Of a DNA stretch of 52,226 bases, positions 6,587-15,280 are shown one piece after another. The translations under genes were made by a program, and so were the position numbers. The notes under the pieces were generated by a model. The model was given only the letters and a program-made list of their open reading frames with translations. It made no database searches and was not told where the DNA came from. Numbering within the stretch: the stretch's first letter is position 1; every line of letters starts with the position of its first letter. The stretch is from Patescibacteria group bacterium (GTDB lineage Bacteria > Patescibacteriota > Patescibacteriia > UBA1558 > UBA10009): positions 1-52,226 of the forward strand of contig JAHISB010000037.1 of assembly GCA_018818425.1 (NCBI GenBank), written 5' to 3'.

Positions 6587-7789
6587 ATGAAAACAGTTAT
6601 AGTGCTGGCTATCAGCGCTGTTTTGCTTTTTTGCTTCTGGCAAACAAGCTATAGCAGTTCTGGAGCAATAACTCCGGGGTCTAATAACGGTGAGATTTAC
6701 TTTACCGGTCCAGGCCCCAGTGTCCTAGGCAACGCCGCTGTTTACCAAAGTTTAAATAGCGGAGCAGACATTACGATTCAGTTCACTAACCCAACAACTA
6801 TTTCCGTAGGCAGTCTTATTAGCGACAAAACACCTAACATGCTCTATCGTCTAGACTATGATCCTTATGAGTTTAAATTAAGTGACGATGGCGGCCAAAG
6901 TTGGGAATTAGTCAACGGTCTAATCGGCAATAACACTCTCTACGATGCTGGCTGCTTAGAAGGCGAGATCTATCGCCGAGCTGACGACTGCTGCTTAGAG
7001 CGCAGTACAGATTTTGGTGAAAACTATATACTGTGTTCTAGCCAGGGCATTCCTGACACCAGTTGGATTTACTCTTTGGCTTTAGGCAGTCAGCCGGGCG
7101 AGGTCTATGTCTGCACTTACTGGCTGGACCTTTACCGGAGCGATGATTTTGGCGAAACATTCAGCTTCTGTTCCAATTTCTGGAACTTAGCTGAAGTTAG
7201 CGGCAGTCGCCCGATTCTTAAAAGCGGCTACCGGCCGGGTGAAATTTACTTCTTTAACTATAATGTAAACATCATCTGGCAAAGCGCTGACAATGGCCAA
7301 AGCTTCGAGCTGATTAAAGACTTTGATGTTATTGGCGCTGGCTGGCTCATCTGCGATATGACAGCCGGCAGAGACAATGCAATCTACTTTAGCGCGGTTG
7401 ACATCAACTTGTATCAGCCCGGCGGTAAAATTGAGATTTATGTCAGTTACAACAACGGTCTGGACTGGGAAACGCACACCCATATTATTAGTTCCAGTGG
7501 CATTACTGAAAATACCACAGCTTTGCCAAACGAGCTGGAATTGAGCATCTTCCCTAATCCGGCCAATCCTAACTTTACCGTGGGTTATCACCTGCCAGTA
7601 ATGTCCAATGTTACGATGGAGATTTACAATCTCCGAGGGCAAACCATCCTGACGACCACAACTATTCAGGGTTCTGGTTTCCACCAATGGCAACCTCCTC
7701 CGCCATTCAACCTTGCCAGCGGCAACTACTTTGTAATTTTGAAAACCGAACAAGGGATACAAAAGGAAAGACTATGCATCATCAAATAA
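6587..7789 (+). CDS. Secreted sialidase/BNR-like repeat protein with T9SS type A sorting domain
   Basis: The product has 400 residues. AAGGAG lies 7 nt before the ATG. A signal peptide covers about 1-25. The central part (about 30-300) has repeated units of the type 'D(D/N)GQSWELV', 'STDFGENYIL', 'SDDFGETFSF', 'SADNGQSFEL' and 'SYNNGLDWET', which are Asp-box-like (BNR/sortilin beta-propeller) motifs. The last 85 residues form a T9SS C-terminal sorting domain: LSIFPNPANPNFTVGYHL, then MEIYNLRGQ and a final LASGNYFVILKTEQG segment ending in basic residues. Known T9SS cargo is exported through the outer membrane by the SprA-type translocon and anchored or released. It is the first of three such genes, which is odd for a CPR genome. 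Confidence 0.85.
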   Translation: MKTVIVLAISAVLLFCFWQTSYSSSGAITPGSNNGEIYFTGPGPSVLGNAAVYQSLNSGADITIQFTNPTTISVGSLISDKTPNMLYRLDYDPYEFKLSDDGGQSWELVNGLIGNNTLYDAGCLEGEIYRRADDCCLERSTDFGENYILCSSQGIPDTSWIYSLALGSQPGEVYVCTYWLDLYRSDDFGETFSFCSNFWNLAEVSGSRPILKSGYRPGEIYFFNYNVNIIWQSADNGQSFELIKDFDVIGAGWLICDMTAGRDNAIYFSAVDINLYQPGGKIEIYVSYNNGLDWETHTHIISSSGITENTTALPNELELSIFPNPANPNFTVGYHLPVMSNVTMEIYNLRGQTILTTTTIQGSGFHQWQPPPPFNLASGNYFVILKTEQGIQKERLCIIK

Positions 7790-7834
7790 TTCAACCGAGG
7801 CCCAACAGCAAAATAACAAAGAGAAGGGGGCAAG

Positions 7835-10800
7835 ATGAATTCCTTACGAATGGTCCTAATTGCGTTAACCCTGCTTATAATAAGCGCGGGGTTGGCGCAA
7901 GCCGAATGGGTGAGTTTTGATGGGCGAGACCAAAACCGCCCCGAAATAAACCTGATGTCTAGTGATAACAATGGCGTGGTCTTCCATATCTCCATCCCAG
8001 GTATGAACGTTGAGCCATCGTGGCTAGACCCATCATATTTCCGTTTGTCATTACCGGAAGGAGAAAGTTTGGAGGAGCCAGGCGCTCCGGAGTTACCTGT
8101 AATTACGGTTCGGTTGGCTATACCGAGCTGCGATGACGTAGATCTGGAAGTTGCCAGCTCTAACATTCTACGACTGCGCGGGTACCGGGTAAATCCCGCG
8201 CCCGAGCGCAATGGCATGGTAAATAGCTTTGCCCGGGATGATTCGCTGTACGCAACCAGCGAATTCTATCCGGAAAACATTGCCAGCTACCAGTTTGACC
8301 AGTTCCGCGACCAGCATTTGGTTGAAGTGAAACTGTCGCCTATCCGCTGTTCGCCGGCCACCGGCCAACTGGAAATTTGGCAAGAGTCCCAGGTTACCGT
8401 CAGGTTTGTCAATCCCAGCGGTCCGGCGCAGAGAGATGTAGGAATCTTTAACGCCATGGCCGGCCAGGCGATTATCAATTACCAAATGCCCCAACAGGAA
8501 AGAACTGGCTTTGGCAGCTGGGCCTGGAGCCCGGTAGTTCCAGGATTAATTTGTGATTACCTTGTAATCGTCGGCAATAAATTTGCCGACAGCCATGAAG
8601 ACAGCGCCAAAATTGAAGAATTGGCAGCTCACCGCGCCAGTCTTAACGGCTTTGCCGTAAAAATTGTCCGCGTCGGCGATATTCCCGGCTGGACAAACTG
8701 GTTAAACATCAAAAACTTCCTGGCTGATGTTTACCACCAAGGAAGTTCGCCGATTAGTTCCGACGGGCATCTGCCCTTTGTTCTGCTGGTTGGTGATGCC
8801 TGGGATGATACTGATGAAAATGGCCAGCGAAAGCAACCGCCTTTTGACCCGCTTATCCCCAGAACCGAAGCGGTGCCAGTGTCGGACTTATCATTTGCCT
8901 CCGACTTCTGGTATGCAAATGTGGATTCTGCAGGAATCGCTAATTGGCAGGATCTGTCCATTGGCCGCCTGCCGGCAGGAACATATCAAGAGTTGTCTAA
9001 TGTCATATATAAAATCATCAGCTACGAAACTACTCCCGTCACCGGCAACTGGAAAAATTCCATTGCTCTGCAAGGCGGAACGACTCTATGTGTCGGAGGA
9101 GACAGGGACTGGACCTATGATAGTTATCTCTGGAATACCCAAGAAAGCACTTTCGGTCAAATGGTAGATATTCTTCATAGTAATACGGATTACCATGTCT
9201 ACTTGAGCTATGACCACACTAATGGTCAGGGACCGCTAAGCGCTACCACCGTGCCAGCAGATGACATACATCAATCCTGCTTTGTCTGGCCGAATCCTGA
9301 TTTAACTGATCCCAGAGAGGTTTGGACTGGCCCAATTATGTCTGGAAACTACCAGGCAACTACCGCTCCCAATCCTGATGGCGCTTTTATTTGTGGCTAC
9401 TTGGGTCATGGCACCTTAAACACCAGCTTGGCGTTTTGGTACCTTCTGACTTTCGGAGACTATTTTGGGTTGGGGCAAGAAGGTACCGATCAAGTCATTC
9501 AAAATAGCGATGGTCGGTGGCCTTTATTTTTACTGACCGCTTGTTATCCTGGCTATTTTGACTATGACTCCACCGAGTGGGCTCCCTCTTGGGGCAACAT
9601 CCTTAACGACAGTTTTGCCGAACAATTCCTGGTTAAGGATTTAAGGGGGACAATTGCTGTTCTCTGCCCGGTCAAAATGACCTATACCATGTCGGCAAAT
9701 GTCCAAACATATTATACCAACTTTATGTTTGGCGATTTTGCCACAGCGCTGCCGAATAGCTATAGCGGCCTGATTGGTCCGCCCGCCACCATGGCTGCCA
9801 ACCTGTCCAGTTATGGAAGGCACTACACACTATTCGGAGATCCTGGGACTAACATTTTAATCCAACCAACTGGCGGGGCTATAAGCCAAAATACTGTCTG
9901 GAGCGGACGCGTAGACATCATTGACAACCTGCTGGTTCCGCAAGGCATAACCCTAGCCATAGAGCCCGGCGCCAACGTAGTCTTACACAACAACTGTTGG
10001 CTCAAGGTTGAAGGCGCCATTATGGCTCAAGGCACAGCCGGTAACCCAATTAAGTTCCAGGGCGGGGCTACCCCGGGCTATGGTCTTGTCTTGACAAACA
10101 ATACCGAGCCAAGCTCTGTCATCAGCAACTGCCAATTTGAGAGATTAAAGTACGGCATAGAAATCAACACTAATACAATCTCTCCAATTACCTGGAATAC
10201 ATTCAAAAACTGTGATTGGGGGATTTATGCCAACAACAGCAACGTTGATATCCTTAATAGTTCCTTTGACAGTTGCGGAGTTGGCATTTACTACACCCAA
10301 GGGTATGGCGCCATAGCCGAGAAAAAAATCCTCGGCAATGCTTTTGCCGGCTGCGACAGTATCGCTCTGATATTGTTGGGCAGTGATTTCATAACAGTTG
10401 AAGAGAACTGTTTTGAATTGCCTGATGGCGCAACCGGCATTTGGGCATTTGGCTGCAACTCCCTTGCAATTAAAAATAATGTCCTTGCAGGAGGAAATGT
10501 CGGGGTCTTCCTTGAGGACTGTTACTGCCCAACGATGCTAAATAATGAGGTTAATAGCGCTGCTTGGAGTGATCTGGATTTCTGGAACACCTCGCCCGAT
10601 ATGGGCTTTAACAACCTCCATGATGGCTTTGGCCAGGGGATGCGGTTGTTTGCGGACTCCGAACCAATAATGAGCCATCAAACATACAATCCCTTTGATC
10701 AAAATGGGCAACAGACGCCCATTATTGTGACTCGGGGTTATAATTCAATATATAACCACTCTGCCGAAGAAATCTGGATTGACGGCTTTCTTCTCCCCGG

Positions 10801-11656
10801 AATCTACAATGGTCACAATAACATTCATGACTCCGGCGGAGGACCGCCAACCATACCGCTGATCTTGGCTAATTTAGCTGGCTTACCAGCAGACGGCTAC
10901 ATGACTTCTGTGGCTGGCAATTGGTGGGGAGAAAATGTGACCGATACTCTTGAGGCTCGCCAGAAAATCTCTCCACAAAACTTTGCTAGACTGTTTGAAG
11001 TCTGGGTAGAGACAGTTGATTCCGTAGAGAATATACAGGGGTCAGGTGGGCCAAATATCCAGATAAGATACACGGGCCAGCTTGAAGGGGGCATCACTCA
11101 ATCCGCAGCGGATCTACAAGGCATGATAGAAGAGCAGGAAGCTATTATCAGAGATCCAAACTCTTCTGCCAGAGACTCTGTTATGGCGGTGATTAAAATC
11201 GGAAGTGCATATCTTACTGATTGGTTAAATAGTGGTCAATCAGGAAAGATGAGGGATCGTCCTCTCTTGGGGAGCAACGCTTCCTTAAGGCCAGCAGATC
11301 CTGTGGATTATTTAATCCAGACCCAAGGTCTGTTGAACTGGCTTTCCGGAATGAGTGGTGAACTGCCAGGGAGTAATGCTAGTTTACTGCCACAAAACTT
11401 TGCCTTACACCAAAATTATCCTAACCCTTTCAATCCCTCAACCAACATACTCTTTGATCTGCCGCAGACTTCAAAGATTTTTCTTGAAGTCTACAACCTT
11501 ATGGGTCAAAAAGTAGCGAGCTTGGTTGACGGTTGGATGGAAGCGGGTAGTCACCACATCACTTGGGAAGCAACTGACATTGCCAGCGGCGTCTACTTCT
11601 GCGCCCTGAATACTCAAGGTTTTAACAAAACCATCAGAATGGTAATAATCAAATAG
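7835..11656 (+). CDS. Gingipain-like C25 cysteine protease with beta-helix and T9SS sorting domain
   Basis: The product has 1273 residues, with AAGGGGG just upstream of the ATG. A signal peptide covers 1-23. The propeptide-like region (about 24-230) contains EEPGAPELPVITVRLAIP, typical of the C25 pro-domain. The catalytic C25 domain (about 240-660) has CDYLVIVGNKF, HLPFVLLVGDAWDD, the catalytic-type His in GYLGHGT (H525) and Cys in LLTACYPG (C570). It is followed by a right-handed beta-helix-like region (about 680-1050, many short N/G turns, ending near GNWWGENVTD) and a T9SS type A domain (about 1190-1273) with NYPNPFNPST and a terminal ASGVYFCALNTQG block. It should be an extracellular protease. 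It lies 45 nt after the previous gene, so they are probably co-transcribed, and is followed by a terminator. Confidence 0.9.
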   Translation: MNSLRMVLIALTLLIISAGLAQAEWVSFDGRDQNRPEINLMSSDNNGVVFHISIPGMNVEPSWLDPSYFRLSLPEGESLEEPGAPELPVITVRLAIPSCDDVDLEVASSNILRLRGYRVNPAPERNGMVNSFARDDSLYATSEFYPENIASYQFDQFRDQHLVEVKLSPIRCSPATGQLEIWQESQVTVRFVNPSGPAQRDVGIFNAMAGQAIINYQMPQQERTGFGSWAWSPVVPGLICDYLVIVGNKFADSHEDSAKIEELAAHRASLNGFAVKIVRVGDIPGWTNWLNIKNFLADVYHQGSSPISSDGHLPFVLLVGDAWDDTDENGQRKQPPFDPLIPRTEAVPVSDLSFASDFWYANVDSAGIANWQDLSIGRLPAGTYQELSNVIYKIISYETTPVTGNWKNSIALQGGTTLCVGGDRDWTYDSYLWNTQESTFGQMVDILHSNTDYHVYLSYDHTNGQGPLSATTVPADDIHQSCFVWPNPDLTDPREVWTGPIMSGNYQATTAPNPDGAFICGYLGHGTLNTSLAFWYLLTFGDYFGLGQEGTDQVIQNSDGRWPLFLLTACYPGYFDYDSTEWAPSWGNILNDSFAEQFLVKDLRGTIAVLCPVKMTYTMSANVQTYYTNFMFGDFATALPNSYSGLIGPPATMAANLSSYGRHYTLFGDPGTNILIQPTGGAISQNTVWSGRVDIIDNLLVPQGITLAIEPGANVVLHNNCWLKVEGAIMAQGTAGNPIKFQGGATPGYGLVLTNNTEPSSVISNCQFERLKYGIEINTNTISPITWNTFKNCDWGIYANNSNVDILNSSFDSCGVGIYYTQGYGAIAEKKILGNAFAGCDSIALILLGSDFITVEENCFELPDGATGIWAFGCNSLAIKNNVLAGGNVGVFLEDCYCPTMLNNEVNSAAWSDLDFWNTSPDMGFNNLHDGFGQGMRLFADSEPIMSHQTYNPFDQNGQQTPIIVTRGYNSIYNHSAEEIWIDGFLLPGIYNGHNNIHDSGGGPPTIPLILANLAGLPADGYMTSVAGNWWGENVTDTLEARQKISPQNFARLFEVWVETVDSVENIQGSGGPNIQIRYTGQLEGGITQSAADLQGMIEEQEAIIRDPNSSARDSVMAVIKIGSAYLTDWLNSGQSGKMRDRPLLGSNASLRPADPVDYLIQTQGLLNWLSGMSGELPGSNASLLPQNFALHQNYPNPFNPSTNILFDLPQTSKIFLEVYNLMGQKVASLVDGWMEAGSHHITWEATDIASGVYFCALNTQGFNKTIRMVIIK

Positions 11657-11684
11657 CGCTCTGGGAGGAAGTGCTGTTATCAAC

Positions 11685-11719
11685 GCCCTATCGATTAATT
11701 TCGATAGGGCTCTTTTTTA
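11685..11719 (+). terminator. Rho-independent terminator
   Basis: GCCCTATCGA (11685-11694) pairs with TCGATAGGGC (11701-11710), followed by TCTTTTTT. It ends the transcript of the protease gene. Confidence 0.9.
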
Positions 11720-11879
11720 AATAAAATTAAGCGGCCCAGCAATCATTTGAATGCTAAAAACTCAGGTTGCATGACCCGAGTTCTCAAAACTTATATTTAC
11801 ATTTCTAACACGCTGATAATTTCAAAAAAATGAAAATCATGTTAATGTTACACGGCTGTTATATTCTTTAGCGGCTAAT

Positions 11880-12044
11880 CTAAAACTTAATCGCCGCTCG
11901 AGAGCTGCCAGCGCCTTCTTCGATGATTGTGCCGATAGCAAAGCCTTCATCGCCGCCTTTATTCCCGGCCTTAACCCTAAACGTTGCCGTAAAAAGGCCT
12001 GCCATAAGCAAAATTAACACTAAAATAATAGTTATTTTTCTCAT
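11880..12044 (-). CDS. Small secreted peptide (54 residues), unknown function
   Basis: The minus-strand frame starts at ATG 12044 and ends with TAG at 11880. The first 25 residues are a textbook signal peptide: MRK, a long hydrophobic core (ITIILVLILLMAGLF), then TATFRVKAG. The mature part would be about 28 residues (NKGGDEGFAIGTIIEEG and a basic tail). No Shine-Dalgarno sequence is visible. It lies opposite to the flanking T9SS cargo genes, in the gap between the second and third. It could be a real small exported peptide or the front end of a lost secreted protein. Confidence 0.5.
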   Translation of the reverse strand: MRKITIILVLILLMAGLFTATFRVKAGNKGGDEGFAIGTIIEEGAGSSRAAIKF

Positions 12045-12131
12045 ATTTTTGTAAATTTAATAAAGAAATTCTGACCTTTACTCAATTTTAACAATTATAA
12101 AAAATTTGTCAAATTGTGAATAAAGGGGGTA

Positions 12132-12160
12132 TTGACAATTAATCAATTTTCAGCTAAGGT
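12132..12160 (+). promoter_or_regulatory. Likely promoter for the third T9SS cargo gene
   Basis: TTGACA (12132-12137), a 17-nt spacer and TAAGGT (12155-12160), a weak -10. The leader to ATG 12289 would be about 120 nt. Confidence 0.5.
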
Positions 12161-12288
12161 TCCATAATAAGGGAACAGATCAGCCTGGAATGATGAATGA
12201 AAGATATTTATGCTCCAATCTTCATTTTTGGCCGATTTACCCCTTGTTCTGTTCATTAAAATCATTTCATTCCAAACTAGGAGGAATC

Positions 12289-14277
12289 ATGAGAACAATC
12301 AGAGCACTAACAACTGTTGTCGCACTACTTCTTGTACTTCTTCTTGTACTTCCAAATTTGACTTTTGCGAAGTACAGCCCGCTTATGCCGGTTCAGGAGG
12401 ATAGGATTATCACAGGCGCTGAAAACGTGATCGCGCCGGTAATATATCCTCCTTACGCACAACGGGGCATTGCGGAGACGGATATCGTCGGCGACACAGT
12501 GGTCATCGGCACAACCTGGTACGAGAACCAGCACAACGGCACCATTGGCAGAATGGTGGAAAAGGATGAGCTGGACTACATCCACTTCGTTTGGATGAAC
12601 GGTCTGGACACGCAATCCGTACAACGGCATGTGTACTACAACTACATTGATCCAGAGGGTGCGCAAGGCTGGCACGCGGAAGGCACGGCAGTTGAAACCA
12701 CGGATCGAGGTGGTTATACTACCTTAGACGTGGACTTTGCCGGTATTGCTTTCCCATCGTTTCACCAGATTCAGGGTACCACTTCGATGAACGCTCACGC
12801 GGCAGTAGCTTGCGACTTCTTTCCGCACGTCGGCGCCTTCCTGAACTTCGAGTGCCCCTGGGTTTATGAGCCCTATCCTGCAGATTTAGAGGTCATCTGG
12901 CCCCGCATCCAGTTCAGCAGTGATCAGCTCATCCGTGTAATTGCCACCGAGAATCCTGCGAGTTTAGAGCCCGGTTCGCCACAGCGCCAGTATTACATTA
13001 CCGGTACATACATTCCGGCTTCCTGGCAGATCACCTACGACAGCACCTGGACGATGTTCGACTGGACTATGACTATTGCATCGGATATCGCGACTTCCGA
13101 TGCGTCCAACAAGGTCGCCGTCGCATGGACCTATCCTCTGGACCCGATGTTCCCCGATCCGCTTGGAGACTACGCGCAGTGGGACAATGACATTTGGGTT
13201 TTGATTGACGATGACGGTCTGGATCTGAACTTCGATGAAGCGTTCAACATAACCAATTTCTTTCCACCGGATACCATGTGGTATCCAGACACCCTGATGG
13301 CGCAGATGGACACTCTCCGAGTGTACACCGATCTGAACGCGTTCATTGATATGAACGACTACACCCACGTGGCGTTCACCACCCGTATTGTGTTCCCTAT
13401 TGAAGGCAGTTCAAGGTGGAATGCTTCGCTGATCTGGCACTGGTCCGAGGAGAATCCCGGCGAGTACAGCATCATCGCCAAAGCGTACGACGATCCCTAC
13501 TACGAAGATCCCTACTGCGGAGCATGGAACGTAAAAGCCCAACGTCCTTCGTTGGGCCAGGATCCCAGCACCGGTTACCTCTACTGCATGTACCAACAAT
13601 ATGATACGGATACCACGGCGCTTAGCGCTACGCCGAGCACGCAGGGCTGGGGATTCCCATCCGGCGAAGTCTTCATCTCCATGTCCACAGACGGAGGCTT
13701 AAATTGGTCGGAGGGGATCAACGTTACCAATACGGTTACTCCCTACTTAGCGGCTCCCGGACAGTGCCTTTCCGAGCTGTCTCCCACCATGGCGAAACTG
13801 GTGGATGGCGCCTGCCACATTATGTACATCTTAGATAAAGATGCCGGTTTCGTGATTCAGGAGGAAGGCACCTATACGTTCAACAACGTGATCTACCACA
13901 CGGTCCCAATCACGGAGATCGAGGCAACACCGCTGGTGGAGCAGGACATCCCCTTCCACGTGGAGCAGATACCTGGATTCGAAATCCCCGGCTCGGGCCG
14001 CTATGCAACGCCGAGGGCCTTTGACCTGCGGCAGAACTACCCGAATCCCTTCAACCCAGCAACCAGCATCAGCTTCTCGCTGGAGCAGGTCAGCCAGGTT
14101 TCGCTGACAGTCTACAACCTGAAGGGTGAACAGGTGGCGCAGATTACTTCCGGAACTTACGGCAGCGGTCAACACACGGTTACGTTCGACGCTATGGATC
14201 TGTCATCCGGCGTGTACGTTTACAAACTGCTAACTGGCAAGCGTTCACTTGCGCGCAAAATGCTGTTAGTGAAGTAA
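12289..14277 (+). CDS. Large secreted protein with T9SS type A sorting domain
   Basis: The product has 662 residues from ATG 12289, chosen because AGGAGG lies 5 nt upstream and the protein then begins with a signal peptide (MRTIRALTTVV, a Leu/Val core, NLTFA). An in-frame ATG at 12190 is also possible but has no signal at its start. The middle (about 40-560) is rich in aromatic residues and Asp, with a sialidase-like segment (ISMSTDGGLNWSEGINVT) that suggests a beta-propeller. The C-terminal 80 residues are a sorting domain: RQNYPNPFNPATS, LTVYNLKGE, SSGVYVYKLLTG and a basic tail. By eye its base composition and codon use are distinctly more GC-rich than the CPR housekeeping genes around it, which supports recent transfer. 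A terminator follows. Confidence 0.83.
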   Translation: MRTIRALTTVVALLLVLLLVLPNLTFAKYSPLMPVQEDRIITGAENVIAPVIYPPYAQRGIAETDIVGDTVVIGTTWYENQHNGTIGRMVEKDELDYIHFVWMNGLDTQSVQRHVYYNYIDPEGAQGWHAEGTAVETTDRGGYTTLDVDFAGIAFPSFHQIQGTTSMNAHAAVACDFFPHVGAFLNFECPWVYEPYPADLEVIWPRIQFSSDQLIRVIATENPASLEPGSPQRQYYITGTYIPASWQITYDSTWTMFDWTMTIASDIATSDASNKVAVAWTYPLDPMFPDPLGDYAQWDNDIWVLIDDDGLDLNFDEAFNITNFFPPDTMWYPDTLMAQMDTLRVYTDLNAFIDMNDYTHVAFTTRIVFPIEGSSRWNASLIWHWSEENPGEYSIIAKAYDDPYYEDPYCGAWNVKAQRPSLGQDPSTGYLYCMYQQYDTDTTALSATPSTQGWGFPSGEVFISMSTDGGLNWSEGINVTNTVTPYLAAPGQCLSELSPTMAKLVDGACHIMYILDKDAGFVIQEEGTYTFNNVIYHTVPITEIEATPLVEQDIPFHVEQIPGFEIPGSGRYATPRAFDLRQNYPNPFNPATSISFSLEQVSQVSLTVYNLKGEQVAQITSGTYGSGQHTVTFDAMDLSSGVYVYKLLTGKRSLARKMLLVK

Positions 14278-14300
14278 CCTAATATCACCAGTAATACAAA

Positions 14301-14330
14301 CGGCTATTCCGTCAGGGATAGCCGCTTTTT
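14301..14330 (+). terminator. Rho-independent terminator
   Basis: CGGCTAT (14301-14307) pairs with ATAGCCG (14318-14324), followed by CTTTTT. It closes the third T9SS cargo gene. Confidence 0.85.
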
Positions 14331-14350
14331 ATTTTAAAAATTTTATTTTC

Positions 14351-14475
14351 CCATAACGCTGATAATCGCGGAGATACGCTGAGGTGCGCGGATATTCGCT
14401 GATATTAGCGGACATAATTAACATCAGCGCATATCAGCGTTTATCCGCAAATGGTCAGCGTGTCTCAGTATTTAT
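14351..14475. repeat. Repeat of the CGCTGATA / TATCAGCG family
   Basis: CGCTGATA, CGCTGAGG, CGCTGATATTAGCGG and the inverted forms ATCAGCG, TATCAGCG and GTCAGCG are interspersed here, so the region can fold on itself. Related stretches lie at 19868-19995 and 49290-49392. Confidence 0.7.
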
Positions 14476-14499
14476 CTGTAATTTTTTATTTTGGGGGTT

Positions 14500-14600
14500 T
14501 GTTTGACATTTGTCCCCGATTAAATCGGGGATTGAGTTTGAGATTTGTTTGTTTCTTGCCGATAGGCCCTGAGCCCTATCGAAGGGTTGGTTGTATCTTG
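14500..14600. repeat. Dispersed repeat also found inside leuS
   Basis: TTTGTCCCCGATTAAATCGGGG, then TTGAGATTTGTTTGTTTCTTGC, a hairpin and GGTTGTATCTTG match in order the segment at about 49919-50020 inside the leuS coding region. The central hairpins differ in sequence between the two copies. The stretch ends at the mpg stop codon. Confidence 0.7.
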
Positions 14601-15122
14601 TTACTTGATTAATACAAACCGCCACAGCTTATCCTTATACTCCCCGGCATAATCCACACCAACCCGTGGCATTTTTTTTATCTTCCGATTTTTTATTCCT
14701 TTATAGCTTTCCAGCCAAATTTTGTTTGATTTTATCAAATCAACGCCATGCAAACTTTTATCAATCTTCAATTCCCTACAAACTTTGCCCGGCCCGAGGA
14801 TTTCCTGATTATTGATTTCCACGCCTCGAATCAATACCGCCGCCGGATAGCCCTCTTTTTCCGTAACAACATTAAAGCAATAATACATGCCGTAAATCAG
14901 ATAGACGTAAACATGGCCGGCCGGCCCGAACATCACTTCGGTTCGTTTGGTTCTGCCCTTGCTGGCATGGTTGGCTAAATCCTTGGGTCCGCAATACGCT
15001 TCGGTTTCAATGATTTTAGCGATTATCTTTTTCTTGCCGATTTGACGGATCAAAAAACAGCCCAGCAGCTGCCGGGCGACTTTTAAAGTTTTTTGTTTAA
15101 AAAATTTCTTTGGGAGCAGCAT
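14601..15122 (-). CDS. mpg: DNA-3-methyladenine glycosylase (AAG/MPG family)
   Basis: The product has 173 residues, slightly shorter than the usual 180-200. Family motifs are present in order: ARQLLGCFLIR, IIETEAYCGPKDLANHASKGRT with the catalytic-type Glu of TEAY, RTEVMFGPAGHVYVYLIYGMYYCFNVV, AVLIRGVE, and GPGKVCRELKID. The enzyme removes alkylated purines from DNA as the first step of base excision repair. Its last 14 codons occur a second time, in diverged form and the same orientation, at 6403-6450, with the T9SS cargo island between the two copies. No Shine-Dalgarno sequence is visible. Confidence 0.93.
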   Translation of the reverse strand: MLLPKKFFKQKTLKVARQLLGCFLIRQIGKKKIIAKIIETEAYCGPKDLANHASKGRTKRTEVMFGPAGHVYVYLIYGMYYCFNVVTEKEGYPAAVLIRGVEINNQEILGPGKVCRELKIDKSLHGVDLIKSNKIWLESYKGIKNRKIKKMPRVGVDYAGEYKDKLWRFVLIK

Positions 15123-15280
15123 AAATTTCTAAACAGAATATAAAATCTAACTTCTTATGGAAAGTCTGGCTTCCTGTAGCTTAACGAGCAAGAAATAAAG
15201 AATCAGCCGAATATCATCATGTTTATACTCCTTCGCTTTAATAATTCCGATTTTGCTAATTAAATAATGGGTATAAATTA
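15123..15280. other. Intergenic stretch with a short dispersed repeat
   Basis: No gene is visible. TTATACTCCTTCGCTTTA-ATAATTCCGA (15222-15250) closely matches 26057-26085 downstream of the AbiE-like pair, so it is a dispersed repeat. A terminator for the genes on either side is not obvious. Confidence 0.5.

Noticed and set aside
7187-7762. Minus-strand frame of 191 codons
   Set aside because: It is a shadow of the first T9SS cargo gene, without a recognisable domain or start signal.
12190-12288. N-terminal extension of the third T9SS cargo protein
   Set aside because: The upstream ATG has no ribosome binding site and the extension would bury the signal peptide. ATG 12289 has AGGAGG at the right distance.
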